A stretch of 64,000 nt of DNA from Niastella populi (GTDB lineage: Bacteria; Bacteroidota; Bacteroidia; Chitinophagales; Chitinophagaceae), in contig NZ_LWBP01000134.1 in NCBI RefSeq assembly GCF_002078015.1, positions 62,001 through 126,000 of the forward strand, in the 5' to 3' direction. The notes beneath the pieces are model-generated. The model ran no database searches. It saw only the letters and a list, made by a program, of their open reading frames with translations, and was not told the origin of the DNA. Shown here piece by piece: positions 50,810 to 60,437 of this stretch (the first letter of the stretch is position 1; each line of letters opens with the position of its first letter). Made by a program: the position numbers and the translations under genes.

Positions 50810-51409
50810 TTAGGCGAGAACCGTTATCAACGATTTTATGATCGCTCCGAGTTTTACGCCTTCAAAGATCCGGCTTTCAGAACCGCCATGTTGTAAAATG
50901 GATTGTTCGTGAGAAGTAATACACATTTCACAACCATTGATCGATGAAATAACCAGGCTCACCAGTTCAAAGAACTCCTTGCCTAAAACAGGGTTCATCA
51001 TTATGCTCATTTTTATACCGGCCGGTGTATTGGTATAAAAATCCTTATTCATAAAGTGACGGAACCGGTAGAAGATATTGTTCGCGTTCATCAGCGATGT
51101 GCACGAAACTATTTCTGCCAGTTCGGCCTCAGTTGCACCTGCTTCCTGCGCCTGCGCACGGAAACTTTCTTTCAGCAGATCGAACTTTTCATTTACCGCA
51201 ACGCCATAGGCCAGTAACAACGCTTCCTTTTTATTCAGGTATTGCGTGTTGTTCAGCACATTGCTCACATTGATCTTCAGGTCCTTTATATACTTCGATT
51301 CGGCCGCCAGCAATTGCTGCGCAGCGGCAGAAGGAACATATTCCGGAATCTGCAGATCGTTCAACAGGTTTGAAAAAGTCTCGTTCTGTATAGCTATTCC
51401 CTGGCTCAT
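50810..51409 (-). CDS. AhpD-like carboxymuconolactone decarboxylase-family protein
   Basis: A 199-residue all-helical protein. The active CxxC with the following His is visible as CEMCITSHE near 170-178, as in AhpD, which reduces its peroxiredoxin partner with electrons from lipoate-linked complexes. Its gene starts 14 bp after the stop of the peroxiredoxin gene on the same strand, so the two form an operon and a functional pair. An OxyR-like operator lies upstream of the operon. Confidence 0.88.
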   Translation of the reverse strand: MSQGIAIQNETFSNLLNDLQIPEYVPSAAAQQLLAAESKYIKDLKINVSNVLNNTQYLNKKEALLLAYGVAVNEKFDLLKESFRAQAQEAGATEAELAEIVSCTSLMNANNIFYRFRHFMNKDFYTNTPAGIKMSIMMNPVLGKEFFELVSLVISSINGCEMCITSHEQSILQHGGSESRIFEGVKLGAIIKSLITVLA

Positions 51410-51423
51410 GTTAATTTCTTTTA

Positions 51424-51993
51424 TTAGTTCATGCTTAATTGGGTAGTCAGTGTTTCCTGACCTTTCTGCCAGTTACAGGGGCACAGTTCGTCTGTTTGCA
51501 AAGCATCCAGTACGCGAACCACTTCCTGTACGTTACGGCCTACATTCAGGTCGTATACGCTTACCCAACGTACAATTCCCTGAGGGTCGATGATGAAAGT
51601 AGCGCGGTAAGCGATCTTTTCTTCTGAATCGAGGATCCCCAGTTCTTCAGCCAGTGATTTTGAAGTATCGGCCAGCATCGGGAATTTCAGGTCTTTAAGA
51701 TCGTTATGATCTCTTCTCCACGCTGCATGCACAAATTCCGAATCGGTTGAAGCACCGATCAAAATGGCATCTCTGTCTGTAAATTCACTGTGTTTTTTGT
51801 TAAACTCGGCAATTTCAGTAGGGCACACGAAAGTGAAATCTTTAGGCCACCAGAACATTACTGTCCATTTTCCTTTTGAGGTAGCGTACTCATTCGTTAA
51901 TTCCATGAATTCTTTGCCTTTCTCAATAGATACAACCGCTTTCTTCTTAAATGCCGGGAACTGAGTTCCGATAGACAACACTTTGTTACTCAT
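51424..51993 (-). CDS. Peroxiredoxin (AhpC-type)
   Basis: A 189-residue 2-Cys peroxiredoxin. The peroxidatic Cys lies in the family motif FTFVCPTEIAEF near 51-62, with the conserved Arg near 127 (YRATFIID); the resolving Cys is in CPCNWQKG near 170. It reduces hydrogen peroxide and organic peroxides in the cytoplasm. It is the first gene of a two-gene operon with an AhpD-like protein instead of the flavoprotein AhpF. About 180 bp upstream is a tandem OxyR-type site. Confidence 0.93.
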   Translation of the reverse strand: MSNKVLSIGTQFPAFKKKAVVSIEKGKEFMELTNEYATSKGKWTVMFWWPKDFTFVCPTEIAEFNKKHSEFTDRDAILIGASTDSEFVHAAWRRDHNDLKDLKFPMLADTSKSLAEELGILDSEEKIAYRATFIIDPQGIVRWVSVYDLNVGRNVQEVVRVLDALQTDELCPCNWQKGQETLTTQLSMN

Positions 51994-52161
51994 ATTTTGA
52001 TTTAAATTTTTTAAATGCTAACCGCACTGCTTACCGCAAAAACCAATTTGACATTGGCCTTAAGCGTTCAGCTTTTAGCGTTCGACGTAAAAATGGCTGG
52101 GAAACAATCGATGCCCGCACAGGGGCGTTGGTCAGATGGCGCAAAGATGCCAAAAAATAAA

Positions 52162-52208
52162 ATAGATTTTCATAGTATTATTCTATAAAATGATAGATTT
52201 TATCTATC
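52162..52208 (-). promoter_or_regulatory. OxyR-like operator upstream of the peroxiredoxin operon
   Basis: Two ATAG-N7-CTAT palindromes, ATAGTATTATTCTAT (52172-52186) and ATAGATTTTATCTAT (52193-52207), with centres 21 bp apart, and a further ATAG at 52162. The second is a perfect match to the OxyR core ATAGnTnnnAnCTAT. Half-sites are spaced about 10-11 bp, as expected for an OxyR tetramer on one DNA face. Confidence 0.75.
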
Positions 52209-52274
52209 TGAACTTATAAAGGTAATCGCTTCTTTATTTAAGGCCCTGTTGGGCCACAGCACCCCTCCTCCCTG

Positions 52275-53003
52275 TTAAATCATTTTAATTTCTACCACCC
52301 TGGTTACGGTATCAAGTATCAAAATGCCTTCGCTGCTATCATCCAGCCGGCCAAGCAATGTACCGCCCTCATCCCATGCGGCAGACTTGCCTCCGCATAA
52401 ACCATCTTCACACAGACCAACGCTATTGCTCATTAATACCATCATTCCAAAATTGGCTGCGATCTCGCCCAGGCCCGTCCACGCCTTTTCAACCCCTTTT
52501 ACAGTCTTTGCCACACTGGCCACATATAACTGCGCCCCGCTGTGATGTGCATTTTCCGAATGTTCGCGAACTGAAATTTCATAACAAATGGCCAGGGCAA
52601 CCGGCGTGTTTTTAATGATCAACCCGGGTAAGTTGTCGCCACTCACAAAAAAGGGCTCTTCATCGGCATGCAAATACATTTTTGAGTTGGCCTGGCGCGG
52701 TTTACCCGGCTGAAGTATTACCATGGTTATATGAATACCCTTTGCCGTTATTGTAGGCAGCCCCACTCCAATGCTGATCTGCCTTGCATCACTGAGTTGC
52801 TGAAAAACTGCTAAACGGCTATCGTTGATATCGGTTGCTAATTTTTTTGCAAGGGAGGGCACATAACCGGTCAATGACAATTCGGGAAAAATAATTATAT
52901 CGGCGCCATGGTCCGCAGCCAGTGTGGTAAGCGAAAGATGGTTTTTAATATTGCTGTCGATATCACCGGCTACCGGTTTTGTTTGCGCTACTGCTATTTT
53001 CAT
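52275..53003 (-). CDS. Carbon-nitrogen hydrolase (nitrilase superfamily)
   Basis: A 242-residue enzyme from the ATG at 53003 (MKIAVAQTKPVAGD). The catalytic Glu-Lys-Cys triad is visible: Glu in IFPELSLTGY near 41, Lys in NSKMYLHADEE near 108 and Cys in ALAICYEIS near 141. It hydrolyses an amide or nitrile. The relative shortness and the sequence are closest to amidases of the omega-amidase or carbamoyl-putrescine type; the substrate is not decidable. The frame continues 22 codons upstream without protein character. Confidence 0.88.
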   Translation of the reverse strand: MKIAVAQTKPVAGDIDSNIKNHLSLTTLAADHGADIIIFPELSLTGYVPSLAKKLATDINDSRLAVFQQLSDARQISIGVGLPTITAKGIHITMVILQPGKPRQANSKMYLHADEEPFFVSGDNLPGLIIKNTPVALAICYEISVREHSENAHHSGAQLYVASVAKTVKGVEKAWTGLGEIAANFGMMVLMSNSVGLCEDGLCGGKSAAWDEGGTLLGRLDDSSEGILILDTVTRVVEIKMI

Positions 53004-53471
53004 TGGATGGTTATATTTATACAGGTTACATTTTTTGCGTTGCGGTTCCCTCATCAGGCTTATCACCATTCTGTTAAAGCGGAGGCCCTGCCAATCGTTT
53101 TCAAGTTACGAATTCCCGCGAAGGGGCAGTTGTTCAGTTGCCATATCATCTAAAATGATTAGATTTAGTACACCCTTAAACAGCCCAAACACTACCGAAA
53201 ATGGCGCTACCCGTATTCCAACTGCCAAAGTATGGCCTTTGAAAACGGCGTGGGAGTAAAACAATTTGCAGCAGGCCATAAACAATGGGCAATTTATGGA
53301 TTACCCGGGCCGTTTGACCGGTTTCCAGTGCGTTTGACTGGAAAAATGGGCAGTGATAATCCGCCAGAAGCAAGGAATTATTTGCCGGTTGCCGATTGCC
53401 AATTGCCCATTGATTCCGACCTTCGCACGGCTAAATCACAGTATCTTTTAAAAATCATTTAGCGTAAGCAT
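53004..53471. other. 470-bp gap
   Basis: No gene that I can support. It contains short repeated words (TTGCCAATTGCCCATTG near 53397 and CAATGGGCAATTT near 53283) that form a distant inverted pair. No terminator is clear. Confidence 0.4.
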
Positions 53472-54566
53472 ATGAAGTTCAGAAACTTTAAAATGGTCGA
53501 TTATGTAATATACGGCCACGGCAGTTTTAACCAGCTCGATGAAATTTTAGCTCCTCATAGAAAAGGCGATGCGCCCATGATCTTCCTCGTAGATCATTAT
53601 TTTGAAAAGGGCGCCGCTACCGGCGACGGCAAGCCGCTTGTAAACCGCGTTCCCCTGCGTGGTAAAGACAAAATAATTTTTGCCGATGTTACCTACGAAC
53701 CAAAAACCACCCAGGTTGATAAACTGGCTAAACAATTAAAAGATGAGTTCGGCACTGTGAGCGGCGTTATTGGTATTGGCGGCGGTTCTACCCTCGACCT
53801 GGCCAAAGCGGTTTCCTTAATGATGACCAACCCCGGTTCTTCTGCCGATTACCAGGGCTGGGACCTGGTTAAACAGGCCGGCGTTTACAAAGTGGGTATT
53901 CCCACTTTGAGCGGAACCGGCGCCGAGGTTTCCCGTACCACCGTTCTTACCGGACCAACCCGTAAACTGGGTATGAACTCTGACTTCACGCCGTTCAGCC
54001 AGATCGTACTCGATCCTGAATTAATAGCCAACGCGCCCGTTAACCAGCGCTTTTATACCGGCATGGATTGCTATATCCATTGTATTGAAAGCCTGGAGGG
54101 AACTTACCTGAACGAGTTCAGCAAATCATATGGTGAAAAAGCATTGAATTTGTGCCAGCATATCTTCCTCGAAAAAGATAGCTGGGATACCGAATGCGAT
54201 GAAAAACTGATGATGGCTTCGTATGCTGGGGGAATGAGCATCGCTTATTCACAGGTGGGTGTTGCCCATGCGGTGAGTTACGGCTTAAGTTATTTGCTGG
54301 GCACCAAACATGGTATTGGCAATTGTATTGTTATGAACCACCTCGAGCCGTACTACCCCGCAGGCGTGGCAGAGTTCAAAAAAATGGTGGAGAAAAACAA
54401 GATCGATATCCCCGTTGGCATTTGCAAAGGATTGACCGATGAACAGTTCGATACCATGATCAATGTATCGCTTGGCATGAAACCGTTATGGGAAAACGCA
54501 CTCGGAAAAGACTGGGAAAAAATTATGACCCGCGATAAATTGCGGGCCCTTTATGAGAAACTGTAA
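53472..54566 (+). CDS. Iron-containing alcohol dehydrogenase, KdnB-like
   Basis: A 364-residue group III dehydrogenase. The Rossmann-like glycine motif GVIGIGGGSTLDLAKAVSLM is near 96-115; the metal site includes GMDCYIHCIESLEG near 198-211 and His residues in HAVSYGLSYLLGTKHGIGN near 266-284. The sequence resembles KdnB, which oxidises the C8 of KDO toward 8-amino-KDO in Shewanella and relatives. An aminotransferase KdnA is not next to it, so the KdnB call is tentative; the dehydrogenase class is firm. kdsB lies 3.8 kb upstream. Confidence 0.85.
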   Translation: MKFRNFKMVDYVIYGHGSFNQLDEILAPHRKGDAPMIFLVDHYFEKGAATGDGKPLVNRVPLRGKDKIIFADVTYEPKTTQVDKLAKQLKDEFGTVSGVIGIGGGSTLDLAKAVSLMMTNPGSSADYQGWDLVKQAGVYKVGIPTLSGTGAEVSRTTVLTGPTRKLGMNSDFTPFSQIVLDPELIANAPVNQRFYTGMDCYIHCIESLEGTYLNEFSKSYGEKALNLCQHIFLEKDSWDTECDEKLMMASYAGGMSIAYSQVGVAHAVSYGLSYLLGTKHGIGNCIVMNHLEPYYPAGVAEFKKMVEKNKIDIPVGICKGLTDEQFDTMINVSLGMKPLWENALGKDWEKIMTRDKLRALYEKL

Positions 54567-54747
54567 TTAATAATAATATAATTACAACGGTAATGGTATA
54601 CGAATACGGAGTTGCATTTTGCGCTCCGTTTTTGTTTTGTCAGGAAGTGCCGGCATCAGTAAAAAAATGCCGAACGTGCTGGGTCTGGCGTTAAGCATTA
54701 AACGTTTTGCGTTGAGCGTTTTCGTAAATTCACAAAAAACCTGTTGT

Positions 54748-55317
54748 ATGAAAAAAATCACATTGGGGCTTTGCCTGCTGGCAGCGGCAGCCTCTTCATG
54801 GGCGCAGGACAAATTTGCGCCCGTTATTAAACAAGGCACAAAGCTGGCTTATTCAGCGTATGTAAATGGCCAAACTTTCCCCTGCACTTTTTCCCTTGAT
54901 TCGGTAGGCGCCGGTTATCTTAAAGTGGGCTGGAATGTCGAAGGTTTCGGCACCGGAACCTGGGTTATGAAAAATAAGTCGCTTGAAAGTGGAATGAAGG
55001 GTTTCTGGAGCCAGCCATCGCCCGGCACCGAGGAAGAACTGGCCGATGACCAAACGATCCTGGTTTTCTCAAAAGCCCAATGGGACCAACTGCAAAACGA
55101 CAAAAAATTTGATTTCGATAAACAAAGTTTTGCCGTTAAAACGCCTGCAGAACAACAGCAATTAAAGATCGCCGGCAAACCGGTTGATGCTTTTTTTATG
55201 GAAAATGCCGCTGGTTCTACCCGCATCTGGGTTTTGAACAATGCCGCCTTCCCCGTTATGCTGAAAATTGAAGGAAATACCCTCGGCGCCGACCTCACCA
55301 TTAACGCCGTGGACTAA
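54748..55317 (+). CDS. Secreted hypothetical protein
   Basis: A 189-residue protein from the ATG at 54748, where a good signal peptide begins (MKKITLGLCLLAAAASSWAQ, cleavage after WAQ or SWA). The mature part is beta-rich (FAPVIKQGTKLAYSAYVNGQTFPCTFSLDSVGAGYLKVGWNVEG). I do not recognise a domain. The frame extends 43 codons upstream, without protein character. It is probably periplasmic. Confidence 0.7.
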   Translation: MKKITLGLCLLAAAASSWAQDKFAPVIKQGTKLAYSAYVNGQTFPCTFSLDSVGAGYLKVGWNVEGFGTGTWVMKNKSLESGMKGFWSQPSPGTEEELADDQTILVFSKAQWDQLQNDKKFDFDKQSFAVKTPAEQQQLKIAGKPVDAFFMENAAGSTRIWVLNNAAFPVMLKIEGNTLGADLTINAVD

Positions 55318-55419
55318 TTATAATATATTGTACGCCATTCAGGGCTGCTTTTAATGCCCACACCATGCATAATAAAGCGGAGGGTATTGTATTTCAGATT
55401 TTTTAGCCATTTTTGTTAT

Positions 55420-56517
55420 ATGAGTCCTCAGAAATACCTGCGCTATTTAATGTTGCCATCATTGTTCGGCACGGCCCGAACCAAGGAAATACTGCAGGTG
55501 AATCCTACCATTGTTCCCCAGCGGGAAGAAGCCAAAGACGTAAAGATCTCGGTATATGAGTACAATGCTTCCAAAATACAGGAGTATAATGTTGAAAGCG
55601 TTGCGGAGTGTTTACATTGCAAGGATACCGAATATATCAGTTGGATCAATATAGATGGTTTGCGTAAGGTTGATGTGGAAACCATTTGTTACGGGTACGA
55701 CATCCACCCGCTGGTTATTGAGGATATACTCAGTATTAACCAACGTCCGAAAATGGACGAAGTTGATAATATCCTTTTCTGTTTGCTGAATATGCTTTAC
55801 TACAACCCCGATAAAAATTCAGTGGAAAGTGAACAGATCAGTATTATTCTGGGAAAAAATTTTGTGCTCTCTTTTCAGGAAGATGCAAGCCGCGATGTGT
55901 TCAACCCCATTAGAACAAGGCTGAAAATAAACAACGCCAAGATCAGGCAACGGGGCGCCGATTACCTGTGTTATTCATTGCTCGATATGATCGTCGATAA
56001 CTACTTTACCGTAATGGAAAAAGTAGGAGAGCAAATTGAGGTTGTAGAAGAGGAAGTGATCCGCAATAGCAATACCCGTTCACTGGCCCGCATCAACAAA
56101 CTGCGTAAGGAGCTGATCGTATTGAAAAGGAACTTCGCTCCTGTACGCGACCTGCTGAATGGCATTATCCGCAGCGAAAGCGAACTGCTTGAAGACCGTC
56201 ATACAAAATATTATAAAGACGTTTACGACCACATTGTTCAGGCCTTTGACCTTAGCGAAAACTACCGTGATATTATTATGAGTATGCAGGACCTGTATAT
56301 AAATAATGTGAACCTGCGCATGAATGAGGTAATGAAGGTAATGGCCATAGTAACCTGCTTACTGGCTCCTGCTACCGTTATCGGCGGCATTTTCGGAATG
56401 AACTTCGATAAGATCCCCTACCTGCATAACGATTGGGGATTTTTTATTGCCGTTGGTCTGATGCTGATCATCCCGATCTGGATGCTGTTCTTTTTCAGAA
56501 AAAGAGGGTGGTTTTAA
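55420..56517 (+). CDS. corA: CorA-family magnesium/cobalt transporter
   Basis: A 365-residue protein from the ATG at 55420 ([17 protein letters not shown]). The N-terminal cytoplasmic domain leads through a long helix ([23 protein letters not shown]) to two C-terminal membrane helices. The channel signature GMN lies at the end of the first ([15 protein letters not shown]), and the protein ends RKRGWF, as CorA proteins do. Pentameric; transports Mg2+ or Co2+ along the gradient. The conserved motif and length make the call firm. The start was chosen over one 22 codons upstream because that stretch holds the promoter-like TTTTTG. Confidence 0.93.
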   Translation: MSPQKYLRYLMLPSLFGTARTKEILQVNPTIVPQREEAKDVKISVYEYNASKIQEYNVESVAECLHCKDTEYISWINIDGLRKVDVETICYGYDIHPLVIEDILSINQRPKMDEVDNILFCLLNMLYYNPDKNSVESEQISIILGKNFVLSFQEDASRDVFNPIRTRLKINNAKIRQRGADYLCYSLLDMIVDNYFTVMEKVGEQIEVVEEEVIRNSNTRSLARINKLRKELIVLKRNFAPVRDLLNGIIRSESELLEDRHTKYYKDVYDHIVQAFDLSENYRDIIMSMQDLYINNVNLRMNEVMKVMAIVTCLLAPATVIGGIFGMNFDKIPYLHNDWGFFIAVGLMLIIPIWMLFFFRKRGWF

Positions 56518-56582
56518 CACGAAACCCATCCATATATTATGGGCATGTTGTAAATTCAGCAACTCAACCAAAAATTGTAAAC

Positions 56583-57575
56583 ATGCCCTCGAATCGCCGT
56601 CATTTTTTAAAACAACTGGGTGGACTGGCAGCCGGATTTGGCGCCGCTTCCACCGGATTATCTTTTATTACCGCCTCAAACGATATTCAAACAAATGCTA
56701 ATGCGTTAGGGAACAATGACGCAGCCGCGCCTTTGTTCTTTACCATTTCGCTTGCCCAGTGGTCGTTACACAGGAAGCTGTTTGCAAAAGAAATGGACAA
56801 CCTCGATTTTCCCGCCGTATCGAAAAATACTTACGGCATAAGCGTAGTGGAATATGTAAACACATTTTTTAAAGACAAGGCTAAAGACGAAAAATACCTT
56901 GCCAAGTTATTGAACCGCTGCAAAGACAACGGGGTTAAAAATCACCTGATCATGTGCGATGGTGAAGGCGATCTCGGCGACCTCGATGTAACTAAAAGAA
57001 CACAGGCTGTGGAAAACCATTATAAATGGGTTGATGCCGCCAAATTCCTCGGTTGCACATCTATTCGCGTGAATGCCTATGGCGCCGGCGGTAGTGAAGA
57101 GGTACAGAAATCCGCTATTGATGGGCTTTCAAAGCTGGGCGAATATGCCGCCAAAACCGGCATCAATGTAATAGTTGAAAACCATGGCAGTTTTACTTCC
57201 AACGGCGAATGGCTGGCCAAAGTAATGAAAACCGTGAACAGGAAAAATGTAGGCACCCTGCCCGATTTCGGTAATTTCTGTATTAAACGCGAAGACGGTC
57301 AATTGTGGGGAACCAAATGTATTGAAGAGTACGATCGCTATAAAGGTGTTGCCGAAATGATGCCTTACGCCAAAGGCGTTAGCGCCAAAACCCATGATTT
57401 TGATGAACAGGGTAACTGCATTGAAACAGATTATGAAAGAATGTTGAAGGTGGTGAGAGCTGCCGGTTTCAAAGGTTATGTGGGTATTGAATACGAAGGC
57501 GATAAACTTAGTGAAGAAGAAGGGATCAAAAAAACGAAGGCTTTACTTGAGCGTGTAGGCGCCAGTATAAAATAA
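56583..57575 (+). CDS. Secreted sugar phosphate isomerase/epimerase-like TIM-barrel protein
   Basis: A 330-residue protein from the ATG at 56583. The N-terminus carries a twin-Arg signal ([20 protein letters not shown]), so it is exported by Tat. The rest is an AP_endonuc_2/xylose isomerase-like TIM barrel with metal ligands likely in IVENHGSF (Glu), LPDFGNF (Asp), SAKTHDFD (His) and GIEYEGD (Glu). Members act on sugars or inositol. Substrate unknown. The 3' end meets a repeat-rich gap. Confidence 0.85.
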   Translation: MPSNRRHFLKQLGGLAAGFGAASTGLSFITASNDIQTNANALGNNDAAAPLFFTISLAQWSLHRKLFAKEMDNLDFPAVSKNTYGISVVEYVNTFFKDKAKDEKYLAKLLNRCKDNGVKNHLIMCDGEGDLGDLDVTKRTQAVENHYKWVDAAKFLGCTSIRVNAYGAGGSEEVQKSAIDGLSKLGEYAAKTGINVIVENHGSFTSNGEWLAKVMKTVNRKNVGTLPDFGNFCIKREDGQLWGTKCIEEYDRYKGVAEMMPYAKGVSAKTHDFDEQGNCIETDYERMLKVVRAAGFKGYVGIEYEGDKLSEEEGIKKTKALLERVGASIK

Positions 57576-57595
57576 TTTAGGGATTGCTGATTTAA

Positions 57596-57624
57596 GGATT
57601 TCGAGAATACAAATCTCGAAATCC
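57596..57624. repeat. Hairpin repeat in the gap before cydB
   Basis: Perfect 11-bp arms GGATTTCGAGA / TCTCGAAATCC with a 7-nt loop. The right arm with CTAAATC recurs directly at about 57777-57797 near the cydB stop, so the small ORF between is bracketed by direct repeats. Confidence 0.6.
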
Positions 57625-57644
57625 CTAAATCTCTAAATCAGAAA

Positions 57645-57755
57645 TTATCCATTGCAGGTTGCTACAAAGATTATAATTATTCCAATCAAAAGCAGTGCTC
57701 CAAAAAGCATAAGTTTTTTTCGTATTTGAAACTTCCAAAGTTCTTTATCATCCAT
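57645..57755 (-). CDS. Small single-helix membrane protein downstream of cydB
   Basis: A 36-codon ORF from the ATG at 57755 (MDDKELWKFQIRKKLMLFGA) with one transmembrane segment of about 16 residues (LMLFGALLLIGIIIIFVA). It lies 49 bp after cydB on the same strand. Cytochrome bd oxidases often have a third small subunit (CydX/CydS/CydY type) with one helix; this has the right size and place. The sequence does not show a CydX motif, so the role is a guess. Confidence 0.5.
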   Translation of the reverse strand: MDDKELWKFQIRKKLMLFGALLLIGIIIIFVATCNG

Positions 57756-57803
57756 AAATAATTATCCTGCATTAAATCTCGAAATCCCTAAATCAGCAAT
57801 TAC

Positions 57804-58838
57804 TTAATAGCTGGTTTCATCGAGCTTCACTTTTCCCTTGAATGTCCAGAATACAAATGAAGTATAAGTGGCCACCAGTGGTGTACCTATCAGTGCAATG
57901 ATCAATAATATCTTCATGGTCTTTGCCGAGGCGGCGGCATTGTGAATTGTTATACTGTTGGCCGGATTATTTCTTGAATACAATAAATAAGGAAACACTT
58001 CCAGCGCCACCATTATCAACAATAATGAAATGGTTACTGAGGAACTGATAAATGCGTACCGGTATTTCCCGATCTTCAATTGGCGTGGAATATTGGCAAT
58101 GGCCAGTACCATCAGTACGGGGATGATAAATGAAGAGGGATGATCCCTGAAGAAATCGCCCAAATGCGGAACATATAATAATGTATACAAAGTAGTGATC
58201 ACAAAACTCAATACAAAGAAGATGATGAACTGGCGGGCCAGGATATATAACTTGGTGTACAGCCGGTTCTCCGTTTTCATAACCAGGTAAATGGCGCCAT
58301 GCATCATAAACAGGGCGAGGGTAGTTATGGCTACCATTATAGAGAAGAAATTAAAGAACGAAAGCCAGTCGCCATTGAATTCCTTTTGTTCGTTCAATGA
58401 AATTCCCAATGCTACATTACCCAGCATTAAGCCCAGCGATAGGGATATTATTATAGAAGCCACGCAATACACGACATCCCAGGTTTTGCGCCATAACAGT
58501 CCCGGTTCCTTACTTCGGAATTCTATGGCAACGCCTCTGAATATGAGGCCCACGAGGAAGATCATGAACGGTACATAAAAAGCAGAAAATATAGCCGCAT
58601 AGGCTACGGGAAAACCGGCAAATAAAGCACCGCCGCCAATTACGAGCCATACTTCGTTTCCGTCCCATACCGGGCCGATCGCATTCAATGCAATACGGCG
58701 GCTTAATTCTTTATTCAATAAAAGGTGCAATGCGCCGGCCCCCAGATCAAATCCGTCGAGGATGGCATAACCGCTTATCACCGCGCCAAAAACGAGATAC
58801 CACCAAACATTGTAGTCTATACCTAAGAATGTTTCCAT
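57804..58838 (-). CDS. cydB: Cytochrome bd ubiquinol oxidase subunit II
   Basis: A 344-residue inner-membrane protein with about eight hydrophobic segments. Signature blocks are WWYLVFGAVISGYAILDGFDLGAGALHLLL near 12-40, NAIGPVWDGNEVWLVIGGGALFAGFP near 52-77 and GTPLVATYTSFVFWTFKGKVKL at the end. It is the partner of CydA in a quinol oxidase with high oxygen affinity. It follows cydA by 78 bp on the same strand. Length is near the family mean. Confidence 0.95.
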   Translation of the reverse strand: METFLGIDYNVWWYLVFGAVISGYAILDGFDLGAGALHLLLNKELSRRIALNAIGPVWDGNEVWLVIGGGALFAGFPVAYAAIFSAFYVPFMIFLVGLIFRGVAIEFRSKEPGLLWRKTWDVVYCVASIIISLSLGLMLGNVALGISLNEQKEFNGDWLSFFNFFSIMVAITTLALFMMHGAIYLVMKTENRLYTKLYILARQFIIFFVLSFVITTLYTLLYVPHLGDFFRDHPSSFIIPVLMVLAIANIPRQLKIGKYRYAFISSSVTISLLLIMVALEVFPYLLYSRNNPANSITIHNAAASAKTMKILLIIALIGTPLVATYTSFVFWTFKGKVKLDETSY

Positions 58839-58916
58839 TTTAATAATTTATAGCAATGATTACAATAGGCACCGCAGAATTTTGAGATTTCTGATTTTAA
58901 GATTTAAATCCGAAAT

Positions 58917-60311
58917 CTATGCACGCCCGTTCGAGTGATCGAGAATGGGATTATCTCTTTTGCTGCCTTCATCGATATCTTCTTTGGTACCATGATCGAC
59001 CGGGCCGTGTTGAATTTTCTTGTTCAGTAAATAAAGGAACAACACGAATAACAACATATACACTACCGTGAACAGGATGAGTGAAAACACGATCTGGTTT
59101 GCCGTTACTGTTTTCGACAGGGCATCGGAAGTTCTCAACAAACCATATACCACCCAGGGCTGGCGGCCCATTTCCGCAGCAAACCACCCGGTTTGATTAG
59201 CGATCTGCGGGCCCAGAACCGCCCAAACAAAAATCCACATCAGCCATCGTTTTTCAAACAGTTTATTTTTAAAGCTCAGCCACGACGCATATACGGTTAA
59301 CCCGATCATAAACATGCCGATGGCCACCATAATATGATAGAACTGGAAGATGGCATTTACCTGTGTTGGCCTTTCTTCCGGTTTAAATGCATTCAATCCC
59401 TTTACCGGTTTTTCAGAATCGAATTGGGTAAGGAAGGATAAACCGCCGGGAATTTTTATACCGGTAACTTTTTGATTTTTATTATCTACATACCCCATCA
59501 GGTACATATCGGCCACAGCCATGGAATCGTAATGGCCTTCGAGCGCTGCGAGTTTTGCCGGCTGATGTTTATAAACCACATCTGCGCTTCTGTGACCGGC
59601 AAATAATTGTAACAATGAAAATATGGTTCCAGCCAAAAGGGCTATTTTAAAAGAACGTTTTGCAATTTCAAGATGTTTGCCTTTTAAGATATACCAGGCG
59701 TTCACACTTAATACCAGGAAGATGCCGGCGAGGAACGCGGCGATCCAAACGTGAATCAACCGGTCTATGCTGGAGGGATTAAACACCATGGCCCAGAAAT
59801 CTGTGATCTCGGCGCGGGCTTCCAACCCCTTCCCTACAATATGATAACCAGCCGGCGTTTGTTGCCAGGAATTGGCCACAACGATCCAGATGGCAGAGAA
59901 CATAGACCCCAGGAATACCATGAGCGTAGAAAAGAAATGCACCCGCGAGCTTACGCGGTTCCAACCAAAAATGAGTATTCCCAAAAAGCCCGATTCAAGT
60001 GCAAAAGCAAAAATGCCTTCCGCCGCCAGAGCGCTGCCAAAGATATCGCCCACGTATTTCGAATACGTTGCCCAGTTGGTGCCGAATTCAAATTCCATAA
60101 TGATACCGGTGGCCACACCAATACCAAAAATGAGCGCGAAGATCTTTATCCAGAAACGGGTTACCTGTTCGTACATTTTATTGCCGGTTTTCAGGTACAG
60201 TCCTTCAAAAACCACCAGCAATAAACCAAGCCCAATGCTTAAAGGCGGATAGATGTAGTGGAAGGCGATAGTAAATGCAAATTGGATCCGTGCTAATATT
60301 TCAACGTCCAT
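58917..60311 (-). CDS. cydA: Cytochrome bd ubiquinol oxidase subunit I
   Basis: A 464-residue inner-membrane subunit that holds hemes b558, b595 and d and oxidises quinol. Visible are the start [28 protein letters not shown] with the His ligand near 18, [54 protein letters not shown], and the late block [20 protein letters not shown]. The Q loop is short, which explains the length below the about 520 residues of E. coli CydA. It is the first gene of the cydAB unit. Confidence 0.95.
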   Translation of the reverse strand: MDVEILARIQFAFTIAFHYIYPPLSIGLGLLLVVFEGLYLKTGNKMYEQVTRFWIKIFALIFGIGVATGIIMEFEFGTNWATYSKYVGDIFGSALAAEGIFAFALESGFLGILIFGWNRVSSRVHFFSTLMVFLGSMFSAIWIVVANSWQQTPAGYHIVGKGLEARAEITDFWAMVFNPSSIDRLIHVWIAAFLAGIFLVLSVNAWYILKGKHLEIAKRSFKIALLAGTIFSLLQLFAGHRSADVVYKHQPAKLAALEGHYDSMAVADMYLMGYVDNKNQKVTGIKIPGGLSFLTQFDSEKPVKGLNAFKPEERPTQVNAIFQFYHIMVAIGMFMIGLTVYASWLSFKNKLFEKRWLMWIFVWAVLGPQIANQTGWFAAEMGRQPWVVYGLLRTSDALSKTVTANQIVFSLILFTVVYMLLFVLFLYLLNKKIQHGPVDHGTKEDIDEGSKRDNPILDHSNGRA

Positions 60312-60343
60312 GATTGGCCGGTTTTGGTTTTTTCACTTGTATT

Positions 60344-60386
60344 TGTGCCACATTTAACCTGGCCGCGCAATTGGAAATGTGGCACA
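60344..60386. repeat. Dispersed GTGCCACA palindrome upstream of cydA
   Basis: Arms TGTGCCACATTT / AAATGTGGCACA around a 19-nt centre containing GGCCGCG. Another member with GGCCGCGG in the centre lies at 63385. Confidence 0.65.
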
Positions 60387-60400
60387 CTTCTTATGCGACC

Positions 60401-60430
60401 AAAAAAAAGCCGACGCGGTGGCATCGGCTT
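60401..60430 (-). terminator. Terminator of the DUF2480 gene
   Basis: Stem AAGCCGA / TCGGCTT with loop CGCGGTGGCA region, then eight T on the minus strand, just after the stop. Confidence 0.82.
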
Positions 60431-60437
60431 TCGTTAG

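Noticed and set aside
53176-53462. Short ORFs in the gap before the dehydrogenase gene
   Set aside because: They overlap on opposite strands, have unlikely composition and coincide with repeated intergenic words.
57596-57803. Small insertion sequence between the TIM-barrel gene and cydB
   Set aside because: The direct repeats are short and there is no transposase; the enclosed ORF looks like a membrane peptide.
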